DNA of 6,524 bases from Lachnospiraceae bacterium. Its GTDB lineage: Bacteria; Bacillota_A; Clostridia; Lachnospirales; Lachnospiraceae. The stretch spans positions 1 through 6,524 of the forward strand of contig JAFWXB010000409.1 of assembly GCA_017523185.1 (NCBI GenBank). Direction: 5' to 3'. Positions 1 through 6,524 of the stretch are shown in pieces; the stretch's first letter is position 1, and every line of letters starts with the position of its first letter. The position numbers were made by a program, and so were the translations under genes. Below the pieces are notes generated by a model that worked only from the letters and a program-made list of their open reading frames with translations, did not search any database and had not been told where the DNA came from.

Positions 1-374
1 GCTCCACGAGGACGTTCTCTACATCCCATTGCAAGGATAACTGCTTTTGCCTGAATTTCAAATAGACCTTCTTCACGGTTCATGGCTGTAACCACTTTTT
101 CTTTTGAAATATCCATTACCATTGTGTTTAGCATATATTCGATGCCAAGGTCTTTTACTTTTTGAATAAATCTGCCTGCATATTCAGGACCTGTTAATTC
201 TTCTTTAAATGTATGAAGACCAAATCCATTGTGGATACATTGATTTAAAATTCCACCTAACTGACAGTCTCTTTCTAAAATTAAAATACTGTCAATGCCA
301 TTTTTCTTTGCTGATGCTGCAGCAGCAAGTCCTGCCGGACCACCACCAATTATAACAATATCATAGGAACTCAT
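1..374 (-). CDS. FAD-dependent pyridine nucleotide-disulfide-type oxidoreductase, partner of the GlpA-like dehydrogenase (partial, C-terminus off the left edge)
   Basis: The first 124 codons are visible. The protein begins MSSYDIVIIGGGPAG, a Rossmann FAD-binding site with the GxGxxG glycines at residues 10, 12 and 15, followed by the acidic ribose-binding residue E34. Further on, LGGILNQC (residues 39-46) and the segment ending MGCRERPRG at the edge match a family of thioredoxin-reductase-like flavoproteins found beside BFD-domain dehydrogenases. The start is well supported: an AGGAGGG ribosome binding site at 390-384 lies inside the last codons of the upstream gene, with 9 bases before the ATG. 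Only 5 bases separate the upstream stop from this ATG, so the two genes are surely co-transcribed and probably translationally coupled. From context I infer that it takes electrons from the GlpA-like subunit and passes them to NAD(P) or another carrier; the NAD-binding and any redox-active cysteine region lie outside the window. Confidence 0.88.
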   Translation of the reverse strand, partial: MSSYDIVIIGGGPAGLAAAASAKKNGIDSILILERDCQLGGILNQCIHNGFGLHTFKEELTGPEYAGRFIQKVKDLGIEYMLNTMVMDISKEKVVTAMNREEGLFEIQAKAVILAMGCRERPRG

Positions 375-379
375 ATGTT

Positions 380-1825
380 TTATCCCTCCTGTACACTCTT
401 TTTGCTATATCCGACTACCATCTTAGAAGTTCCACCATTTTTTGTAATTTCAAGCTGAGAAATATTTAATTCTCTTGCTAAAATTTCCATGGTTTTTGGA
501 GAACAGAAACCTGACTGACATCTTCCCATTCCTGCACGAGTTCTGCGTTTTACACCATCTAATGATTTTGCACCTAAAGGACGGCGAATCGCATCTATAA
601 TTTCGCCTTCTGTTATCATTTCACAACGACAAATAATATTTCCATATGCCGGTTGTTCTTTAATTAATACTGCATATTCTTCTTCAGAAAGTGTTTTTGG
701 GTCTAATACACCTTTTCTATGGCCATCAAAATTTGGATTCTTTTCCGGATTTAACAATCCACATACAATTTCTGCTACACGAATACCAATTGCCGGAGCA
801 CTTGTAAGTCCTGGAGATTCAATTCCTGCTGCATCTACAAAGAATGGAGCATCTGCTAATTCTTCAATAATAAATTCGTGATTATCTTCATGTGCACGAT
901 TGCCTGAAAACGAAGTAATTACTTGACGTACCGGTACAGATGGTACAGAACGTTTTGCAGATTCACATACATGAGCAAGTCCTGTTGCTGTTGTACTGGT
1001 AGATTCTTTTTCATCATGGTCTTCGGCTGTTGGTCCAATTAAGGTATTGCCATGAACCGTTGGAGTAACAAGAATTCCTTTTCCATATTTTCCCGGAAGC
1101 TGGAAAATAGTCTTTTCTACGAGATTTCCTGTTGTTTTATCTAATAGACAATATTCACCACGTCTTGGTGTAATGTGAATTTTCTTCTCACTTACCATAT
1201 TGTGAAATTTATCTGCATGAACGCCTGCTGCATTTACTACACATTTTGTTTGGATAGTTCCCTGATTTGTTTCTAAATCATAACCATTTTCTGTTTTAAT
1301 AATATTTGTTACTTCTGTATCAAACTTAAATTCTACACCATTTACAAATGCATTTTCTGCCATTGCAATATTCATACCGAATGGACATACAATGCCACCT
1401 GTTGGTGCATAAATTGCTGCTACAACTTCATCTGAAAGATTTGGTTCCATTTCGTGAACTTCTTCTTTTGATAAAATGCGAATATCCGGAATTTTACTTG
1501 TAATACCTCTTTGGAATAATTCTTCTAAACGTGGCTTATCTTCTTCTGCAAAACAAAGAATCAAAGAACCATTGCGTTTAAATGGAAAATCAAGTTCTTT
1601 TGAAAGTGATTCCATTAAAGCATTTCCTTGAATATTCATTTCTGCCATAAGTGTTCCCGGTGTACAGTCAATACCGGAATGTACAATCGCACTATTTGCT
1701 TTAGAAGTTCCACAACAAACATCTTCTTCTTTTTCTACAACACAAATATTCAAATTATAACGGGAAAGTTCCCTAGCACTAGCACTTCCGGTAACTCCGG
1801 CGCCAATGATAACTACATCATACAT
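380..1825 (-). CDS. glpA: GlpA-like FAD-dependent glycerol-3-phosphate dehydrogenase with C-terminal BFD-like [2Fe-2S] domain
   Basis: This 481-residue flavoprotein probably oxidises sn-glycerol 3-phosphate to dihydroxyacetone phosphate. An N-terminal DAO-type FAD domain is shown by GAGVTG (residues 8-13), E31 and the segment TSKANSAIVHSG (40-51). The C-terminal part is a BFD-like [2Fe-2S] domain with four cysteines in a CxC...CxxxxC pattern (C399, C401, C436, C441), as in E. coli GlpA, which is somewhat longer. I placed the start at the ATG at 1825 because AGGAGG at 1840-1835 lies 9 bases upstream. The ATG at 1831 is too close to that site, and a longer frame to 1864 begins inside the leader hairpin. 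The gene has its own extended -10 promoter and hairpin leader, and is followed after 5 bases by a partner flavoprotein. No GlpB or GlpC homologue is visible. Related DAO-BFD proteins act on other substrates, so the G3P assignment depends largely on the adjacent glpF and glpK. Confidence 0.85.
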   Translation of the reverse strand: MYDVVIIGAGVTGSASARELSRYNLNICVVEKEEDVCCGTSKANSAIVHSGIDCTPGTLMAEMNIQGNALMESLSKELDFPFKRNGSLILCFAEEDKPRLEELFQRGITSKIPDIRILSKEEVHEMEPNLSDEVVAAIYAPTGGIVCPFGMNIAMAENAFVNGVEFKFDTEVTNIIKTENGYDLETNQGTIQTKCVVNAAGVHADKFHNMVSEKKIHITPRRGEYCLLDKTTGNLVEKTIFQLPGKYGKGILVTPTVHGNTLIGPTAEDHDEKESTSTTATGLAHVCESAKRSVPSVPVRQVITSFSGNRAHEDNHEFIIEELADAPFFVDAAGIESPGLTSAPAIGIRVAEIVCGLLNPEKNPNFDGHRKGVLDPKTLSEEEYAVLIKEQPAYGNIICRCEMITEGEIIDAIRRPLGAKSLDGVKRRTRAGMGRCQSGFCSPKTMEILARELNISQLEITKNGGTSKMVVGYSKKSVQEG

Positions 1826-1853
1826 AGTCATTTTCCTCCTGTTAAAACCTCCG

Positions 1854-1902
1854 AAAAAAGTCACATAAATAAGAATTCTTTTTATTTTATTTATGTGACT
1901 TT
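1854..1902 (-). terminator. Intrinsic terminator or attenuator hairpin in the leader of the GlpA-like gene
   Basis: A perfect 16-bp inverted repeat (arms 1857-1872 and 1887-1902) with a 14-base loop is followed in minus-strand RNA by an unbroken U-tract (1859-1854, partly inside the stem). This is the form of a rho-independent terminator. It lies only 13 bases upstream of the ribosome binding site of the GlpA-like gene and downstream of an extended -10 promoter, so it could stop both read-through from glpKF and transcripts begun at that promoter. The loop contains a palindrome, AAGAATTCTT. On the plus strand the following bases are only partly T-rich. In Bacillus subtilis a terminator in the glpD leader is controlled by the antiterminator GlpP; a similar role here is inferred. 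Confidence 0.75.
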
Positions 1903-1922
1903 CTTCTTTTCATTAAGTTTCT

Positions 1923-1931
1923 ATTATAGCA
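1923..1931 (-). promoter_or_regulatory. Extended -10 promoter for the GlpA-like gene
   Basis: The minus strand reads TGCTATAAT, a perfect -10 hexamer with the extended TGn element. No good -35 hexamer is found 16-18 bp upstream, which is common for extended -10 promoters. Transcription would begin near 1916, giving a leader of about 90 bases that contains the hairpin. A second TATAAT (plus-strand 1968-1973) lacks TGn and a -35 and is less convincing. Confidence 0.6.
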
Positions 1932-1993
1932 TAAAAGTTTCTTTACATCATCTTATTTTTTGATATCATTATATTACTTTATCATCTTTTATT

Positions 1994-2707
1994 TTACCAT
2001 GGAATGATTGCATAAAGTCCAACTGCTGCTAATGCTCCTAAGATTGGTCCAATCACCGGTGCTACTAAACCATATCCAAAATTAGAAGAACCTTTTCCTT
2101 TAATAGGAAGAATTGCATGAGCAATACGAGGTCCTAAATCTCTGGAAGGATTGATACCATATCCTGTTAATCCACCAAGTGACATACCAATTGATACAAT
2201 AATACCAAATACTAAAAATTTACCTAAGCCTGCACTTAATTCAGGTACTTGAGCCATACCTTTAATTGCAAATACAAGTACAAATGTACCAACTGCTTCA
2301 CTTAAAATATTCAGTGGTAAATTTGGAACAGATGGTCCTGTACAAAATACGCCTAATTTTGCTCCAGGGTCTTCGGTTGCATCAAACTGTTCTTTAAATA
2401 ATACATATACCATAGTTGCTCCCAGAATTGCACCGCCAAATTGTGCAATAATATATCCCGGAACCATAGTCCATGAGAAACTGCCATCAACTGCAAGTGC
2501 AATGGTTAAAGCCGGATTAAAACTTGCACCAGATGCTTCGCCAAAGATAAATGCCGGAATCATAACTGCAAGCCCCCATGCAAACGTAATCTGAATAGAA
2601 CCTGCACCTTTCATACCTGATTTATTCAAATTGACATTCGCAACAACGCCACAACCTAAAAGAATTAACATAAATGTTCCAACAAACTCAGCTATATATG
2701 GCAACAT
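1994..2707 (-). CDS. glpF: Glycerol facilitator, aquaglyceroporin (MIP family)
   Basis: This 237-residue inner-membrane channel lets glycerol diffuse into the cell for phosphorylation by the adjacent kinase. The first half carries the NPA motif in SFNPALT (N64-P65-A66). The second half carries GINPSRDLGPR, with NPS (186-188) in place of the usual second NPA; Asp190 after the Arg is the glycerol-channel signature. W44, Y183 and R189 align with the E. coli GlpF selectivity-filter residues W48, F200 and R206, so Tyr replaces Phe. The length is slightly shorter than E. coli GlpF. I chose the ATG at 2707: GGGGGTG (2720-2714) lies 6 bases upstream and pairs with the anti-Shine-Dalgarno sequence through one G-U wobble, and the protein then starts MLPYIAEF as in the family. 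The ATG at 2722 would consume this site and has only a weak site of its own. The gene lies 48 bases after glpK with no terminator between them, so the two are an operon. Confidence 0.93.
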   Translation of the reverse strand: MLPYIAEFVGTFMLILLGCGVVANVNLNKSGMKGAGSIQITFAWGLAVMIPAFIFGEASGASFNPALTIALAVDGSFSWTMVPGYIIAQFGGAILGATMVYVLFKEQFDATEDPGAKLGVFCTGPSVPNLPLNILSEAVGTFVLVFAIKGMAQVPELSAGLGKFLVFGIIVSIGMSLGGLTGYGINPSRDLGPRIAHAILPIKGKGSSNFGYGLVAPVIGPILGALAAVGLYAIIPW

Positions 2708-2722
2708 AAAAAACACCCCCAT

Positions 2723-2745
2723 GTCTTTCGATTAGTCTTTTGATT
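2723..2745. repeat. Short imperfect tandem repeat in the glpK-glpF gap
   Basis: The plus strand has GTCTTTCGATT at 2723-2733 and GTCTTTTGATT at 2735-2745, 10 of 11 identical and offset by 12 bases. It fills much of the 48-base gap between glpK and glpF. No function is evident; it may be a slippage product or chance. Confidence 0.45.
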
Positions 2746-2755
2746 CGTTTTTTAC

Positions 2756-4279
<1,524 letters not shown>

Positions 4280-4281
4280 TT

Positions 4282-4310
4282 AATGCATCTTCCCCATATT
4301 TTGATGCATT
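4282..4310. repeat. Inverted repeat just upstream of glpK
   Basis: AATGCATC (4282-4289) and GATGCATT (4303-4310) form a perfect 8-bp inverted repeat with a 13-base spacer, each arm containing the palindrome ATGCAT. It ends about 15 bases before the glpK ribosome binding site. In minus-strand RNA it is followed by A-rich sequence, so it is not a terminator. It could be an operator for a dimeric regulator or an mRNA 5' hairpin; the sequence does not decide which. Confidence 0.45.
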
Positions 4311-4392
4311 TAATACAAATTAAATTTATTAAAACTAATTTCCAATAAAAATACTTTATATTACAACAGTTCCATAATAAAAACTAATTTAT

Positions 4393-4453
4393 AAAATAGT
4401 ATACAAAAACATAAAAAAATAGTATCCATATAAACTATCGTATTACTATTTTT
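4393..4453. repeat. Threefold AAAATAGTA element upstream of glpK (two direct copies, one inverted)
   Basis: AAAATAGTAT occurs at 4393-4402 and 4416-4425 in the same orientation, 23 bp apart. The inverted form TACTATTTTT lies at 4444-4453. The inverted copy can pair with either direct copy; the nearer pairing is a 10-bp stem (4415-4424 with 4444-4453, 19-base loop) followed in minus-strand RNA by a run of U. The spacing of roughly two helical turns would also suit a DNA-binding regulator. The region is very AT-rich, which raises the chance of coincidence. Confidence 0.4.
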
Positions 4454-4461
4454 CATATGAT

Positions 4462-4489
4462 ATTATTAGTTTACAACAAAATTCGACAA
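4462..4489 (-). promoter_or_regulatory. Candidate glpK promoter
   Basis: The minus strand has TTGTCG (4489-4484) and AATAAT (4467-4462) separated by 16 bp, matching the sigma-A consensus at 4 of 6 and 5 of 6 positions. Transcription from here would give a leader of about 200 bases containing the AAAATAGTA repeats and the AATGCATC hairpin. The surroundings are so AT-rich that other -10-like hexamers exist (for example TATACT at 4403-4398, without a good -35), so this is a weak call. Confidence 0.3.
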
Positions 4490-4600
4490 ATGTCTTTAGA
4501 CAATTTTTGTTCTATGTCTGAAAAATCTGTCTTTTTTTACAAAAATAAAAAATTGTCAAAATTTTATATCAATATATAAATATAACAATATTTTTTCTAC

Positions 4601-4657
4601 AAAAAAACAAGTAATCTTTTCATTTCTTTTTACATTTAAAATGAAAGATTACTTGTT
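4601..4657 (-). terminator. Strong intrinsic terminator after mrp
   Basis: Arms at 4606-4625 and 4639-4657 form a stem of 19 base pairs with one bulged base and a 13-base loop. In the minus-strand RNA it is followed by seven U (4607-4601, the first two in the stem). It ends the mrp transcript about 170 bases after the stop codon and isolates mrp from glpK. Confidence 0.85.
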
Positions 4658-4664
4658 ATTCATT

Positions 4665-4768
4665 AGACATTCTCAATCTGCTTTTACTTGTTGATTTACT
4701 ATTTAAATTTTCACAAAATAGCATTTTCTAAATTTTAGTTAAAAAGATATTCTCAATCTATTTTTACT
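4665..4768. repeat. 24-bp direct repeat pair downstream of mrp
   Basis: The plus-strand sequences at 4665-4688 and 4745-4768 agree at 21 of 24 positions and share the core ATTCTCAATCT; they are offset by exactly 80 bp. Both lie between the mrp stop codon and its terminator. On the minus strand both read in a frame giving SK-S/N-RLR-M/I-S before a stop, but neither has a ribosome binding site, so I do not call a gene. Confidence 0.6.
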
Positions 4769-4834
4769 ACTTTCTTATAACCGAATAACTGCTTTGCAAT
4801 TTGTTATACGAAGCTTGGCTCTATTTAAATTTTC
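4699..4834. repeat. 14-bp direct repeat pair, one copy at the mrp stop codon
   Basis: CTATTTAAATTTTC occurs exactly at 4699-4712 and 4821-4834, offset by 122 bp. The right copy includes the mrp stop codon. Taken with the 24-bp repeats, the order in the direction of transcription is X-Y-X-Y with unequal X-to-Y spacing, suggesting an old tandem duplication later altered by insertions or deletions. Confidence 0.5.
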
Positions 4835-5667
4835 TCTAATACTTCTTTTGCAATATCCAAATATGGATTCTCAATGTCATAAAATTCGCCTTTGTCTGCT
4901 GCTTCTGCATATGCAGGATTTAATGGCATTTTGCCAAGAAGACGAAGTCCAAGATTTGCAGATACTTCTTCAATATTGCTTTCTCCAAAAATTTTAATTT
5001 CTTTTCCACAATCCGGACATTTTAAGAAACTAAAGTTTTCTACTACACCAAGTACAGTAACATGCATCATATTTGCCATATTGTAGGCTTTTTTCACAAT
5101 CATCTGTACCAATTCTTGTGGAGATGTCACAATGACAATCCCATTTACCGGAAGTGACTGGAATACAGTAAGTGGAACATCACCTGTTCCCGGAGGCATA
5201 TCTACAAAAAGATAATCAATTTCTCCCCAATATGTTTCATTCCAAAACTGTTTTACTGCACCTGCAATCACTGGACCTCTCCATACAACAGGTGCTTCTT
5301 CATCTTCCATAAGAAGATTAATAGACATTACTTTAATTCCATCTTTACTTTCAAGTGGAATCATACCTCTCTTGTCACCTACTACTTGTCCTTTTAAGCC
5401 AAACATCTTTGGAATGGACGGACCTGTAATATCTGCATCTAAAATTCCTACTTTATATCCTGCTTTCGCCATAAGCGTTGCTAACGATGCAGTTACAAAA
5501 GATTTTCCTACACCACCTTTTCCACTCACAACACCAATCACATTTTTTACATTAGAATATGGATTCATTTCTTCTAAAAAGCTTTTTGGGTCTTTTTTAC
5601 TTGGACAACCTTCACAGCTTTCTCTTGAACAGCTTGATGCACTGCTACAACTTGTATTTTCCGGCAT
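4825..5667 (-). CDS. mrp: Mrp/NBP35 (ApbC) family P-loop ATPase, iron-sulfur cluster carrier
   Basis: This 280-residue cytosolic protein belongs to the Mrp/NBP35 branch of the SIMIBI ATPases, whose members bind and transfer Fe-S clusters to apo-proteins. The deviant Walker A GKGGVGKS is at 49-56, DADITGPS at 77-84, the WRGP segment at 129-132, and the Walker B-like DMPPGTGD at 156-163. The CPDC motif (C217, C220) supplies cysteines for a cluster bridging a dimer. The N-terminus carries four more cysteines (C7, C13, C18, C21, the last two in CEGC), recalling the N-terminal ferredoxin-like cysteines of NBP35. It lacks the N-terminal DUF59 domain of longer Mrp proteins. AGGAGG at 5682-5677 lies 9 bases before the ATG. 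The 118-bp gap to the CDF gene has no convincing terminator; a weak promoter (TTGAGA at 5759-5754, 18 bp, TATTAA) is possible. It may serve Fe-S enzymes generally, not the glp genes in particular. Confidence 0.93.
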   Translation of the reverse strand: MPENTSCSSASSCSRESCEGCPSKKDPKSFLEEMNPYSNVKNVIGVVSGKGGVGKSFVTASLATLMAKAGYKVGILDADITGPSIPKMFGLKGQVVGDKRGMIPLESKDGIKVMSINLLMEDEEAPVVWRGPVIAGAVKQFWNETYWGEIDYLFVDMPPGTGDVPLTVFQSLPVNGIVIVTSPQELVQMIVKKAYNMANMMHVTVLGVVENFSFLKCPDCGKEIKIFGESNIEEVSANLGLRLLGKMPLNPAYAEAADKGEFYDIENPYLDIAKEVLEKI

Positions 5668-5785
5668 TTTTTTACTCCTCCTTTATTGCCTTTTATTTTT
5701 ATAATCTTAAGTCAAAAATTATCATTTTTTTAATAAGACTTCATTTACTATTATCTCAAATTTCTTTATATTCTCTCATATACTT

Positions 5786-6524
5786 TTAATGTACTGCTGG
5801 CTTATCTACATGAATTACTGCTAAATAATTTTCACCGATTTCTTTCCAAATGCGATTTTGAATTTCTTTTACAATTTCTTTATCTTCTAAGCAAAACTCA
5901 TATGGAACTATAATATCAAAAATCAATTTTCTATAATTTTCACCAAATACAACTCGAAAATCATGTAATGTTAATGTTTCTCCAATTTCTTTTACAATTT
6001 GATTACACTCTGCTTTTAATCTATCTACTCGCTTATCATTTGTTACCATAGGGTCCATATGAATAATTGCATCACACCCCAATTCCATACGAAGCTCTCG
6101 CTCTAAATTGTCGATAATATCATGCAATACAAAAATATTTTCTTCTGCTCGCACTTCTGCATGAAGCGAAATCATCTGTCTGCCCGGTCCATAATCATGC
6201 ACAATAATATCATGCACTCCTATAATATTTTTATCAAATTCTGTTACGATTTTTTCAATTTTTTCTACATATTCTTTTTCTGTTGCTTGACCAAGAAGTG
6301 GGTCTAAGGTTTCTTTTACTGCTTTAATACCTGCAATAAAAATAATCATTCCTACTGCCACACCACAAAAACCATCTATCTGCAATTCCGTAAAATAACC
6401 AATCATTGCAGAAATAAGAACAACCATTGTAGAAATACAATCACTAAAACTATCAGTTGCTGTTGCTTTTAATGTAGCTGACCCAATCTGTTTTCCTATA
6501 GAAAAATTATAATACGCCATATAA
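5786..6524 (-). CDS. Cation diffusion facilitator (CDF) metal transporter with duplicated C-terminal domain (partial, N-terminus off the right edge)
   Basis: This is the C-terminal part of an inner-membrane metal-cation/proton antiporter. The frame is open to the edge; the Met at 6520, used for numbering here, is internal because CDF proteins have six membrane segments and only the last two are seen. Segment 5 starts with DSFSD (23-27), the DxxxD metal site, and runs to about 43; segment 6 is about 48-67. DxxxD rather than HxxxD is typical of the manganese CDF group, so Mn2+ is a possible substrate, but segment 2 is missing. The cytosolic part contains two ZT_dimer-like units, 83-157 and 167-241. 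Each has HD (103-104, 186-187), and each has HxD (154-156, 237-239) exactly 51 residues later. The standard family has one such unit. It lies 118 bp upstream of mrp with no evident link in function. Confidence 0.9.
   Translation of the reverse strand, partial: YMAYYNFSIGKQIGSATLKATATDSFSDCISTMVVLISAMIGYFTELQIDGFCGVAVGMIIFIAGIKAVKETLDPLLGQATEKEYVEKIEKIVTEFDKNIIGVHDIIVHDYGPGRQMISLHAEVRAEENIFVLHDIIDNLERELRMELGCDAIIHMDPMVTNDKRVDRLKAECNQIVKEIGETLTLHDFRVVFGENYRKLIFDIIVPYEFCLEDKEIVKEIQNRIWKEIGENYLAVIHVDKPAVH

Noticed and set aside
1826..1864. Longer start for the GlpA-like gene at 1864
   Set aside because: Its first residues come from the leader hairpin and the ribosome binding site itself, and the family start MYDVVIIGAG follows the ATG at 1825 with ideal spacing.
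1628..1963. Plus-strand reading frame of 111 codons
   Set aside because: It lies antisense to the start of the GlpA-like gene and its leader hairpin, has a low-complexity Phe/Ser/Thr-rich product and no ribosome binding site.
2708..2722. Longer start for glpF at 2722
   Set aside because: It would place the good GGGGGTG ribosome binding site inside the coding sequence; MLPYIAEF from 2707 matches the usual GlpF start.
4554..4585. Possible plus-strand promoter TTGTCA-16 bp-TATAAA
   Set aside because: No plus-strand gene lies downstream and such matches are expected by chance in sequence this AT-rich.
4655..4740. Possible 22-codon minus-strand peptide (MLFCEN...SNE) downstream of mrp
   Set aside because: There is no ribosome binding site, it overlaps the direct repeats, and nothing supports translation.
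5704..5737. Possible hairpin AAGTC...GACTT in the CDF-mrp gap as a terminator
   Set aside because: Only 5 bp pair cleanly and a bulge and A/T runs follow, so there is no convincing stem plus U-tract.
5372..5789. Plus-strand frames opposite the start of mrp and the mrp-CDF gap
   Set aside because: They are antisense to the conserved P-loop region of mrp, and the products are low-complexity and hydrophobic owing to AT-rich complement.

Overview
The window reads as chromosomal DNA from a low-GC, anaerobic Firmicute. The protein sequences (GlpK, GlpF, an anaerobic-type G3P dehydrogenase with a BFD [2Fe-2S] domain, a CDF transporter with an extended C-terminus) look most like gut Clostridia, probably Lachnospiraceae. 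That placement rests on recognition of the proteins, not on a database search. All six genes lie on the minus strand, so transcription runs from the right edge to the left edge. Every longer plus-strand frame is an antisense shadow of these genes.

Layout in transcription order. (1) 6524-5786: the C-terminal part of a cation diffusion facilitator (CDF) metal transporter, cut by the right edge. (2) 5667-4825: an Mrp/NBP35-type P-loop ATPase, an Fe-S cluster carrier, closed by a strong intrinsic terminator at 4657-4601. (3) 4824-4253: a 572-bp AT-rich gap holding degenerate direct repeats, the mrp terminator and a long repeat-rich upstream or leader region for glpK. (4) 4252-2756 glpK and 2707-1994 glpF: glycerol kinase and glycerol facilitator. 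(5) 1993-1826: a gap with an extended -10 promoter followed by a 16-bp hairpin plus U-tract placed just before the next ribosome binding site, which is an attenuator-like arrangement. (6) 1825-380: a GlpA-like FAD/[2Fe-2S] glycerol-3-phosphate dehydrogenase. (7) 374-1: the N-terminal part of a second FAD oxidoreductase, translationally coupled to it and cut by the left edge.

Together (4)-(7) form a glycerol catabolic locus. GlpF admits glycerol, GlpK phosphorylates it, and the GlpA-like protein oxidises G3P to DHAP. Electrons probably pass through its Fe-S domain to the partner flavoprotein. In related bacteria a small DUF1667 protein often follows this pair, and it would be expected just beyond the left edge. 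The CDF and mrp genes look like unrelated neighbours.

I see no defence system, mobile element, CRISPR array, tRNA or rRNA, and no plainly novel system. The points most worth a second look are a Gly-to-Asp change in the phosphate-binding loop of GlpK, the promoter-hairpin leader of the GlpA-like gene (a candidate GlpP-type antitermination target), the nested repeats upstream of glpK, the duplicated C-terminal domain of the CDF protein, and a degenerate duplication downstream of mrp.
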